A DNA stretch of 64,000 bases from Parascedosporium putredinis (Eukaryota > Ascomycota > Sordariomycetes > Microascales > Microascaceae): contig CASHTG010000007.1 in the NCBI GenBank assembly GCA_949357655.1, positions 930,001 through 994,000 on the forward strand, read 5' to 3'. This document shows, in pieces, positions 10,309 to 20,912 of this stretch; within the stretch, counting starts at the first letter, position 1, and each line of letters opens with the position of its first letter. The notes beneath the pieces are model-generated. The model saw only the letters and a list, made by a program, of their open reading frames with translations, was not told the origin of the DNA and searched no databases. A program made the translations under genes and the position numbers.

Positions 10309-13015
10309 CTAGGCATCCAGCAAACCGGCTCGTTTGGTGCTCTCATCCTGCCACTGCTTAGACTGCCTCTGGAACCTCGTAACAATTTGGAGAATGTTAT
10401 GCAAATCAGAGATCTGGATCTTGCCTCCGTGCCGATCTTGCGCAAGGCTCGCCGTGGCCATGAGCACATTCCGAATCTGTCTTCCGTTCAAATCAAGCAG
10501 CGGCGACCGGCTAAAGTCATCCTGCCACTCGTCCTCCTCGAGCCACCTCTCAAGCTTCTTGCGGTTCGAATCATCCTTGATTTGGCTGACGAAGCTCTTG
10601 AAGATGCGCTTCTCGTCAATCTTTTGGTACAGCACGGCGAGGGTAACGCGGGAGATGATGGCGTTGTCAATGGCCCGGATACGGTTGGTGGTGAGCATCA
10701 GGATGCCGTCGTAGTACTCGAGAACGCGGAGAAGAATTGACACGGCGGCGTTGCGATCGAGAGAGGTGTCGTTGCCGCGACGCTGCTCGAGGAAAACGTC
10801 CGCCTCATCACTTTTCGTCGGGGAAGAAATTAATGTTAGTTTTTGACAAAAATGATGGGCACGAGGATTTGGAAGTTCGACTCACAAAAGCATAATGGCA
10901 TTCCACTTGGAAGCCAGGCGGAAATGATCCTCAAGCTTTCCCTCAATGTACTGCGGGTCCGTTCCGATATCTGATGGGCCGATTGGGTACAGCGCCCGAC
11001 CCGTCGCCTTGGCCAGACTCTCGGCTGTGAACGTCTTTCCGGTGCCGGGCTCGCCATGAAGCAGAATGATGAGGCCATCACCCTTATTCTCGATAAAGTC
11101 GGCCATGATCTGCCGCCTGCTGCTGCGGCTCGCGCGCGTCTTGTGGCTCTCGATCAGCGACTTGATCAGATCCTTGCTCTTCCGCTCGAGCTGCAGCTGC
11201 GAGAATGCCGAGTCGTTCTGCTGCTTCTCCGGCGGGATCCTCTCTAGACCGCCCACTTGCAGCTCGCACCATCTCTTAGCCTTGAGCTGGTAGCCTACCA
11301 CGCGGCCGGGGAGGAGCAGGAACTGCTCTTCCTCCCACTTGTTGTCCTCGTCTTCGGGCTTGCACAAGTGGTAGTGGGCGCGCTGGTTCTTTTGCAGGGC
11401 GTCGTTTTCCTTGCTGATGGCGCTGCTGTAGGGCTGCATGCTGGCGATGGACAGGTCGCCGATGGGGATGCGAGAGAATCGTGTCGGGCAGGATTGGAGG
11501 TATGCCTCAAAGTCTACCATGACGGATTCATTCTTGCCCTGGGAGTGGATTTTTCGGTTAGCTTTCAAGCAGCCAAGGAGCGTTTTCAAGACAGGGAAAA
11601 GGGACAGGAAGCCCGTTAACTTACTGCTACCGGCGCGTTCTCATTTCTCAAGGGTGGGGAGTCATAAGGATCCTAGTTGCTGGAGTCAGTACACAAGCGG
11701 CTCATAGAAAGAACAGCATAAAGGAGGCCAACACCCCCATTAAACTTACGTGGTAGACTCGGGGGCTAGGAAGAATCGGGCCTGTATAGTTGAACCTCTC
11801 CGGCTTCGTGCAGATATCGTGGAAGATCCTTCCTCGGGCGGTCAGAGTCTTGATACGCTCCTCTCGCTCCTGAGGATCCAAGTAGGACAGAGGGAAGATG
11901 CAGAGACTAGTGATGGACTTGGTGGAATGGAAATAACCAATGGGGACATCAATGGCGACAAGCTTGAAAACATGGTCAATCGGGTCCCAATCATAAGCCC
12001 AGCACTTCACATTGTATATGCTCGAGTCGTCGATGTCGAGAATACATTCCGTCTGATTCTCCCATCGTACAAGCATCACTTGATCCTGGGTCTGGTCTTC
12101 CGGGTTCCGGTACACGACGAGGTCGCCGGGCACAAACACGGACCAGAGCCACGGCCAAGCAACCTTGCGGGACCCTCCGAACGGGCTATCTTCTCCGCGA
12201 AAGTAGGGCTGCATCACGGGAGCTTCCTTCACAACGCTCAAGAGCTTCTTGACACATGCAACCGTTTCTTGCAGCCTGTCCTCGTCCTTGAGGAGGTAGA
12301 GGTTCTTCAGGTAATTGCCAAAGGGATGATCGGTCTCTGTCGTCTTGGAAATCTTGTCGTGCAGCTCCCGTACAATGGCAGAGTCGGCATTCAGGTTGGC
12401 GATATCACTAAGCTGATCCCAGCAGTAGAGGAAATCGCAGAACGGGCTCCCCAGGTACTCCAAGACATCCTCCGTCGTCGGACGCAGATGGCGGGTGGCG
12501 ACATTGATGAGGGCCTGCAGCGCGGGGTCCTCGAGATAGACGGTCGTCTCCTTGTATTTTACGTCAAATTTGACGACCATCTTGCGGCCGTTGGTCTTGA
12601 GCACGGCAGAGTCGGACTTGGTCGCGGCATCCTCCTCGACATCTTTCTCTACGCGCACGTCATTGTCGTCGTATGTAACCTGGACAAAGTGCACCGGCTT
12701 CGCGGGAGCTTCTGGGTCTGTCGTCGTCGTAGCTTCTCCTTCAGTCGTGGCAGTGCTGGTTTCTTGTGTGACCGCTGTCTCGCCCTCTGTCGCCTCTTCC
12801 TCGGTTTTCGCGGTTTCGCTTGTCGCGGTAATCAATCCAGTCAATTTCTAGACAATTTTGTTAATAACATGCCAGTCTGGGGGCAATTGGACAGGGCAAG
12901 GGTTTCTAGTAGGCATGCGACAACTCACGGTTTGAATGTCCTGCAGCGCCGATTCAAGAACGTTGATCCGAAGCTCTAGTTCCGAGCAACGGCACTGAGC
13001 TTGATCCTGCGCCAT
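10309..13015 (-). CDS. AAA+ family ATPase with large fungal N-terminal region
   Basis: Five exons read cleanly to 795 residues: 12929-13015, 11750-12847, 11625-11672, 10886-11538 and 10309-10810. The start is MAQDQAQCRCSELELRINVLE, a possible coiled coil, followed by a Glu/Thr-rich linker. A large region found in fungal AAA proteins of the DUF7025 kind follows (WPWLWSVFVPGDLV and similar). The C-terminal AAA module has Walker A GEPGTGKT at about 573-580, Walker B AIMLFDEAD (Asp-Glu present, split by the last intron), TTNRI and a sensor-2-like IDNAIISRV. All catalytic motifs are present. The family is usually soluble and of unknown substrate. It lies next to the STAND cluster in divergent orientation; whether that matters is unknown. 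Confidence 0.88.
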
Positions 13016-13334
13016 TGTCGATTACTGTCGAGTCGGCGATGGACTCGGTACTCTTGTCATGCCACCTGTGCGATGGAAAGGAAGGGGATCAAAAAACAAA
13101 GATGCAACGATTCAAGGTCACACGAAAGAATAGAGCAGGACAAGCTCATCTTTTTTCTTCCTTCCTTTCGTCGAACTGATTTCGTCATCAAACCCGCGTT
13201 GCGAAACCCTTGATGATCCGTCCCCGCTTCAGGATCCTGCCCCTCGCTAGCTCCATGGGCGGCAAACCCCTTCCGAATCTCCCGTTTTTGTCCAGGTGGC
13301 TGGTGATAAGCTGCAGACGGATGGTCCCAATGGA

Positions 13335-13606
13335 TCACTTGGCGCCCTTCAATGGACCCCTCGCGCTCACGTCCTTGCTCTTCATTGTGCGGCACAGCCC
13401 TGCCAAGTTGCGGTGCACAGCCGCACAAGCCGCCAAACCCGCCACGCACATTAAGATAACTGGCCCAAATACCCCTGCAGTCCAAAGGATCCTGCAGGAT
13501 GCAGATGTGGAGAGGGGCGCCCCGCGCGAAGCTGTTTCAATATCTCACTGACGGGTGACACCACACCAACTCGTCTTTGCCGAGTTCGACCGGCTTGTGC
13601 CACCAT
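13335..13606 (-). CDS. Possible small single-pass membrane protein (one frameshift)
   Basis: From ATG 13606 the frame reads a basic N-terminus (MVAQAGRTRQRRVGVV) and is interrupted near 13525 in a GGGGCGCCCC run. If one base is missing there, it continues into a strong membrane segment (GVFGPVILMCVAGLAACAAV) and a basic tail, ending at 13335, for about 90 residues. The hydrophobic helix flanked by basic residues is what suggests a real gene. No family was recognised. It lies between the AAA ATPase start and the first STAND gene. A chance frame is the alternative. Confidence 0.3.
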
Positions 13607-13711
13607 CGTAGCTGTCTTCTTGTTTGTTCTCGTTTCTATCGTCCCTTGCCTTCTATTCTTGTGATTGCAATTATGCCGACGGAGAGGGCGCACTAGGCTG
13701 GCTGGTCTGTC

Positions 13712-15554
13712 ATGGCTTCAAAGAAGGGTGCTGGATGGCGAGAGTCCCTCTCCTCGAGGGAGGCTGGTGCTGGCTCCGGCAAGGGAGAGGCCGATGAGCG
13801 CCCAAAGGCTTCGGAGCTCGAGGACCTCATTCGGCAGTACGGAAAAAGGAGAGCTTGTGAACCTGGATGACCTACCGTCGGATCTCGATGAGGTTCGCGC
13901 GCTTGTGGACCAGAGGCTTGGAGGTGCCGTCGCTGCTCAAAAGGCCCATCATGAGAGCCCGGCGTTGGCGAGCAAGGTGGGCAGAAAAGCCCAAGGAATA
14001 TTAGAGAAGCTGAGCGTCTATCTCACGGCATATGGGGAATTGATCTCGCTCGCAAGCTCGTCCGACCCGATTGCGGGCACGGCATGCCAAGCTCTATCTA
14101 TGCTTGTTCTGGTAAGCTGATCTCGGTCCACCGCCTGACGGAAGACGGAAGCCCAAGACGGAAAACTCCCTTCCCGTCACGAAGTAGAGGAGAAGATAAA
14201 GAGATTTCGGTATTGGACGCACACTTACACTGGGGCCTCTAGATCTCTACCAACAAAAAAACAAGAGAGGATATTCTCGATGAAACACTAGAAAAGATTA
14301 ATCTCCGCGCTTCGGAAATACAAATTTCCCATGACATCCATAGAGACGACGACGACTTGTCCCAGCTCATACGCGTCACCTACCACAAGACATATGTCTT
14401 CTCCGTACAAGCGTCCTATTATTATCTTGCCCCTCGGTGGCGACGCATATTCCGAGGAATCGCGGAACCTCCCGAGGTGGGCGTGAAGAATGCCGCCGAT
14501 GAGCTTGACGGCGTGATCCGCGACGTTCGGGCAAGATGCGGCATCCTCACGCAGCGGCGCATTCGAGATATTGAAGTGAGACTGATCAAGGTTGAGAAGT
14601 ATACGGAGGACACATTTAAACTGGAAGAAGGTAATGATCCACCCTCTCAAGCCTGATATGGATGCCTAGCCCTGCCCCGTTTCCTGTCTGCAGGCTAACA
14701 TGCAAGTGGAAAGATTCCGCCGTCCGGTCCGATCTTGAACTTCTCCGGAGCTTGGAAAGAAAGCTGAGGCACAAACTGCAGGACGACGCATCCCTACGAA
14801 TGTATCGGTCCGACCTTGCGGCCCTCTTCGAGTACGGCTTCAACAACTGCCCCGGGCTGCAGGTGCAAGACTTGGTGGCCACCGCTGCATTCTCTTCATG
14901 GGCAAAAGCCCTTCCTCCAGCCTCTTGCTCGTCAGCGGCGAGACAGAGGAGCACCAGGAGATGCACTGCTGGCTCTCGCCGGGCCTCTTCTCCGTATGTG
15001 ACGCGCGCAAGTCTCTAGGTGGAGACACCGTCCTTCTTTTCTGCTGCAGGGGCAGCTCCGCCTTTGGCCGGGTCGGACTAAAAGCGCTGCTCACCGACTT
15101 GATCTACCAACTTCTGGCCGCGGACCCAACATGTCTTCGAGACGATGCAATCCGAAAGGCCCTACCGGGAAGCGAAGAAGGCTCCGGTTCACGCGCGCGG
15201 GCCTCTTCACTGGACGATATATCCGTCCTGAAAAGTCTCTTCACAAAGTTGGTGGGGAAGCGCGGGCGGGTTTGGCTCTTTATAGACCGCGTGGATTGGT
15301 TCGTGAATAGCGCTAGCCTACTGAAAACGCTGGGAAAAGTTATGGCAGAGCTCGATGGGGGTCCTGGTGAGGACTGTTTGAAGGTGTTCGCGCTGGCATC
15401 ATCGGATGCGGCGGAGGAATTCAAGTTGACGGGGCGAGGGGAGGAAATGCGGAGTGAGCTATGTCTGAGCCTAAAGGACCGGTGCCACTTTATTCATCAG
15501 AGACAAGACGAGTATCAAGAGGGGCTATTTGTAGAGGCTAGGCAGGCGTGGTAA
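13712..15554 (+). CDS. STAND-like protein with degenerate P-loop (frameshifted)
   Basis: ATG 13712 opens a Ser/Lys-rich start (MASKKGAGWRESLSSREAGA), then a helical region (VNLDDLPSDLDEVRALVDQRL; TREDILDETLEKINLRASEI) of the kind that precedes NTPase modules in fungal STAND proteins. Introns are 14112-14242 and about 14631-14693. The later part, LLLVSGETEEHQEMHCWLSPGLF, sits where a P-loop is expected but lacks G-x-x-x-x-GK[ST]. GRVWLFIDRVDWF occupies the Walker B position but is also altered. The protein stops at 15554 with no repeat domain. Apparent frameshifts occur near 13845, 14694 and 14895; two fit a missing base, while 13845 needs one less or two more. It may be a decayed or catalytically dead relative of its neighbours. 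No family name is certain. Confidence 0.5.
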
Positions 15555-16034
15555 ATGAAGAGATGAGTTGGAAAGAAACTGAAAGTCGGGGAGACGTGGA
15601 TCTCGTTTTGCTTGGCACTCTTGACTTGGGGAGAACAACGGATGCAAGTCTTACAGTTGATTTAGAACTCACCTTGGCGCTAAAAGGGAGACGGTAATGA
15701 AACGGACGAATAGAAGGTGAAGGCGGAACTAAACTAATCATCGCCCACGCAGCCTGCCTCGGCGCATCTTGCTCGGCACATTAGTGTTCGTATTCTTGCT
15801 TTTCCTAGTGATTCATCCTCCTTGCAAGGCTCCCCACGCCCGTTATTGGCGGGGAGCAGCAACTCAACTCAGATGATGATGACGGATCCACATCAACGAA
15901 AGCGCGAGTGCATGTACAAATAATGCCCGAATCCCACTTTTCTCCATGTGGTTAGTGTAGCGTCGCTCGCCAATACACAAACAAACAGACTTTCCACCTT
16001 CTCCGCGCGACCCAGGACGCGAGGAACCTCAGGG
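15555..16034. other. Intergenic between STAND genes
   Basis: No gene seen; it presumably holds the promoter of the next STAND gene. Confidence 0.4.
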
Positions 16035-19000
16035 ATGGATCCTCTCGGCATAGCTGCCAGCGTCACATCCGTTCTCAAGCTGACTTCGAAAGTCGTCCAA
16101 GATATCACTTCTGCACAGGATGCCGAAAAACATAGCGAGGCCTTCCTAGATGAGTTGTGTGCCTGCGGAACCGTCCTCCAGCAACTCAAGAAGAGGAGCG
16201 ATGACGTGGAAGCCCAGGCGTGGAGGGTTACTACCGAAGCCCTCGAGGCACCAGGGGCACCGCTAGGCCGACTTCATACTCTTTTGCACAAGGTTGAAGA
16301 GAGACTTCGGCCTCAGGACAAGGGCAAGGGTGCCCTCACCAGTCTACAATGGCCCTTCAGCAAAAAGAACTCGAGGAAATCTCCGAGGTGACCCAGCGTG
16401 AAAAGTCACTCCTACAACTGGCTCTGGTCATCGACTCCCAGCGATTCGTGCGGGAAATCGAGAAAAGTGCTCCCGAATGCAGCCAGCAGCTAATGACGCT
16501 ACTGTCTCGGTTGCAGGATGGCCAGGACTCTATTCCGGAGCGGACAGAAGAATCGGAACAGCCGGAAAGGCTGTTGGTGTTTGGCTACCCGACTCGCCAA
16601 GACTATGCCGCTCGCCACAACGATGCCCTGGGCCGCAGGCAGCCCAGCACCGGTCAGTGGTTTCTCGAGCATCCAAAATTCTCGCCGTGGCTGGAGAAAC
16701 CGCGGGAGACACTCTTCTGCCCTGGTATCCCCGGCGCCGGGAAGACGATTCTCACGTCGATCGTGATTGAGGACCTCCTGAACCGGTTCAAAGGCCGTAA
16801 AGATATCGGTCTCGCCTACATTTATTGCGACCTGAGACGGCGCGGCGAGCAAACCCCATGCGCCCTTTCACTGAACCTGATGAGGCAATTGACTCGAGGC
16901 CGCGAAGACCTTCCCGCCGGTGTAAACTCTCGTAGCTGTTGGCGCCCTAATGCAGCAACCATCTGCAATTTCCACCACTGCAATTGGCTTATGCCGCCCT
17001 GCGAAGATGTTGAACCATCTCTTAATAATGTTATAACCCATCTCTACTCTAGAACTTTCATCATTATCGACGCGGTTGACGAACTCGGGGTAGATGATGA
17101 TCACCGATCTGAATTCTTGGCCAGGATGCTCAAACTCCAGGCCAAGTGTGGAATCAACCTTCTCGTAACATCGAGGCCTGTTCCCGACATTGCGGAAGTT
17201 TTCAAAGCGAGCATCACACTAGAGATTAGGGCGAGAGAGCACAACGTGCGGAGATTCTTAGATGCAAACATATCACAATTGCCCCCATTTGTTCAGCAAA
17301 GACCGGATCTTCAAGAAGAAGCCATCTACGCTATCGTCGGCGCAGTTGACGGAAGGTAAGGTCCCCGCCCCTAGAATAATAGCCGGAGGCGACTTGATAG
17401 CTAACCACCAACCACGTGTACACGTAGGTTCCTGCTGGCGCGTCTTCACCTAGAGAGTCTGGTTGGCGAGAAATCCATAGAAACACTGCAGCATGCCCTG
17501 TCAGCGCTTCCGGTGGGCCCCGTGGCGTACGACCGCGCATACGATGAAGTTTTAAAGCGAATCGAGAGTCAAGCCAGCCATAAAGCCAGACTCGCTAAAC
17601 AGGCGCTGTCATGGATTACTCGAGCCACGCGACTCCTACGCGATAAGGAACTTCAACACGCACTTGCTGTGGAAAAGGGTCAGGCTTCTCTCAACGTCGA
17701 TCGTCTTCCAGACATCGCCGACATAGTCTCGTCGTGCGGTGGATTGGTCTTGGTGGACAAGAAAAGCGGCATAGTCCGCCTCATACACCACACGGCGCAC
17801 GACTATTTTACGCGGACATGGAAAAAATGGTTTCCATCGGCGGAAGCTGACATGGCAGCGATTTGCTGCACATACCTCTCCTTTGAAGTGTTCTCGGATG
17901 GACTGTGTTCATGGCAGTCGGTGCTCGGGGAGGAAAGGCTGAGAAACAACCCGCTTTTCCTCTACGCCGCAAAAACTGGGCTTACCATGCTACCCAAGCG
18001 GAGAATGTTGGCCAGTATGTGCTCGACTTCCTACACCGCGATGTCAATGTGGAAGCGTCGAGTCAAATGTTGTTTCTAGAGCGCCCGGGGAAAAACGCGA
18101 GCTACGCATCCGTTAGTGGCCCATACTTCAGTGATGAGCTACAACGATGTACAAAATTCCCAAAGGGATTTAGAGGCCTGCACCAAGCCATCTATTTTGG
18201 GATCGGGTACGCGGTTCGGTCTCTTCTGGAACCGGGGAAAGCAGACCCCAACTCCCGGGATGGCAGAGAGCGAACGCCGCTTATCTGGGCCGCGATGGCC
18301 GGAAATGAGGAGATTTTCAAGCTAGTGCTTGAGACCGGCCTCGTAGATGTCAACTCTGCAGACGTGGATGGATTAACCCCGCTAGCTTATGCTGCCATGG
18401 GGGCCATGACGCCATCGTCGGACAGCTCCTGGCGGTGGACGGCATTGATATCAACCCCAAGGCCTCCCGGGAGTATCGGGGGCGAACACCCCTATCGCTT
18501 GCCGCAGAGGTTGGTTCTGTTGCCGTGATCAAGCAACTCTTAGCCACGGGAAAGGTCGATCCTGACGCCAGAGGCGATGGTCGCCTACAGCGAGGCCGAA
18601 CCCCTTGGCGTGGGCCGCCAAAGCGGGGAAAATAGAAGTCGTGAACTTACTCCTCGAAATTGGCAACCTCGGCGTCGACGGAAGCCCTCGCTCCGATGAT
18701 TCTCTCGCCAAGTTGGTGCCATCCCTGTTGATGGGCGCCGGGCCTGGCAGCGCCTCACGCGCGGCCACTGGCAAAGAACTGCTCACACGTGTCGCGGGCG
18801 CTGCCTGGGGCATGATGGTACAGCTAGTGCAAGGCAAGGGGCATCTTTCCCGGTCGGAGGAAAACCGGCTGTGGGACCTGGATTCGAATGACCGCAAACG
18901 AACGCCGTTATCACTGGCGGCGGAAAGCGGCCATGAGACGCTGGTGCGCCTGCTGCTAGATAGAGGAGCGGACATCAATCTAGGTGACGTGCACGAGAGG

Positions 19001-20603
19001 ACAGCGCTATCCTGGGCCGCCGGGGCTGGTCGGGAGGCGATAGTGCTGCTTCTTCTTGTCAGGGGTGCTGATCCTGATACAGTTGACGAGCGCGGTAGGA
19101 CACCGCTCTCGTGGGCCGCGGAAGTCGGCCAAGAGATGATTGTGCAGCTGCTGCTTAGCAGGAAAGTTGACGTCAATGCACCGAAAGGTACGGACAGGGG
19201 CCCGCTCGGATGGGCCGCGGTAAACGGTTACGAGACGATAGTCCGGCTGCTCCTCGAGAGGGGAGCCGACGTCAACCCTGTTGACACCTCGGGGCCGCCG
19301 CTTCTACTTGCTGCCGAAGAGGGCCGCGCGACGATAGTAGAGCTACTCATTGCCGGGGAGCCGATGTCAATTCAGTCAACGCACAGAAAAATACGCCCAT
19401 CTCGTTAGCTGCGAGAAATGGGTACGAGAAGATAGTTCGGCTGCTGCTTGACGCGGGAGCCGATGCCAGCTTGGCTGGCCATGACGGCAGGAGCCCGCTC
19501 TCGTTAGCTGCGGGAAGAGGCCACGCGACGATCGTCCGGCTGCTGCTTGACCGGGGATCCAATGTTAATTCAGCTGACACTAGCGGCCGGACCCCGATCT
19601 CGTGGGCCGCGGCACTCGCCAGTGAGCCGATAGTGCGGCTTCTGCTAGACGCCAATTCCGACGTCGACCCGGTCGACAAGGCGGGTATGACACCACTTGC
19701 GCGGGCTGCGGGCGCGTGCGTTGGAGGAAGCCAATAGTACAGCTTCTCCTTGATAGAGGGCCGACGCCAATTCAGTAGACAAGGACGGCTACACGCCGCT
19801 TTTGCACGCAGCTAACCGCGGATGCCAAACCATTGTCGATCTTTGCTCACAATGCCCGGTGTCGACGCCACCGCCCACAGCAGCGGCGGGGACAACTTGC
19901 TCTCGCTCGCTGCCAAAAACGGTGCCTTCACTCTCTTCAAGTTTTCTCTCTCCCTCGGGCTCGATCCCATGGCGCAAGACACGCTGGGCCGAACGCCGCT
20001 TTCATGGGCGGCACATGGGGGCCATGACAAACTTGTGGAGGAACTACTTGCTATGGCTGCCGACGCCGATATCAGAGACCGTGAGGGACGTACGCCGTTA
20101 TCGCTGGCCTCGACCAGAGGAAACTTGGTTCTGGTGAAACTCCTACTAGCCCATGGGGCCGACATAGACTCACAAGACCGCACAGGGTGGACTCCGTTGG
20201 TCTATGCCATAGAGTATAATTCACCGGCTGTTGGCCTGTTGCTAGAAAACGGCGCCAACGTTAACACCAGGGATTGGAAGGGCCGAACACCACTCAATCA
20301 CTTCGCATCTAGTTATGCTCGTGACGGCGAGAACATTATCAGCCTACTACTAGAGCACAATGCCGACGTGGACGCAGCGGACAACGATGGTCGCACGCCG
20401 CTGTTTCATGCCGTCATCCGTGACTCCACGGCCCCCATTGTCAAAGTATTACTGTCCCACAAGGCCGACGCGTGCTGGAGGGATGCCCGGGGCCAGTCAG
20501 TGTTATCAATGGCGCTCAATACGAACGGGGAAGAATTCATCAAAAAATGTTGGTTGAGGCCGGGGCAGTACTAGATCCGGTGAAGGATAAAAAGTGGATG
20601 TAA
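16035..20603 (+). CDS. NACHT-ankyrin STAND protein 1 (HeLo-like N-terminus; frameshifted)
   Basis: NLR-like signal-transducing ATPase. The start MDPLGIAASVTSVLKLTSKVVQDI matches the fungal STAND N-terminal (HeLo-like) domain. The NACHT module follows, with Walker A GIPGAGKT (16729-16746) and Walker B FIIIDAVDEL. Intron 17356-17427 lies inside DGR-FLLARLHLE. A winged-helix-like region (LSWITRATRLLRDKELQHAL) and about 21 ankyrin repeats (TPLSLAAESGHETLVRLLL type) reach TAA 20601-20603. Nine apparent -1 frameshifts occur near 16360, 17975, 18400, 18607, 19353, 19730, 19762, 19845 and 20548. Each is restored by one base, mostly in A, G, C or T runs, so a continuous gene of about 1,500 codons is likely. 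The role in non-self recognition or cell death is inferred from the family. Confidence 0.85.
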
Positions 20604-20912
20604 GGATTCACTACCTAGGCACAAGCGCCTCACAAGAGGCATGGAAACCGTTGGATGCCACTTAGGTCTTGGACCATGGGTAGATGTAGCTACTAGAGAT
20701 GAAATATACAACTCACAAGGGTTCGATTCTCTTCGCAAGGCTTCCGCCCGCCATGTCATTGGTGCGAGCGAACAGCCACCGTCTGATGACTGATCAGTCG
20801 GGCAAACAAGACAATGCCTCAATAAAAAGCGCTCTGCATTGGGCTTTTATGCAACAGCTAAATCATCACTTTACCCCGCCCCGCGCGATTCTACATGTGA
20901 AAGACCTCGGAG
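20604..20912. other. Intergenic between tandem NACHT-ankyrin genes
   Basis: 309 bp with no gene. It contains AAGGG-TTCGATT-CTCTT at about 20715-20731, which resembles a tRNA T-arm but has no matching tRNA body. Confidence 0.4.

Noticed and set aside
11750..12979. 409-codon plus-strand frame opposite the AAA ATPase
   Set aside because: The minus strand carries a complete spliced AAA gene with all motifs; the plus frame has no domain.
20700..20740. T-arm-like string AAGGG-TTCGATT-CTCTT before the second NACHT-ankyrin gene
   Set aside because: The upstream sequence has no D-arm, anticodon arm or matching acceptor strand, so no tRNA is called.
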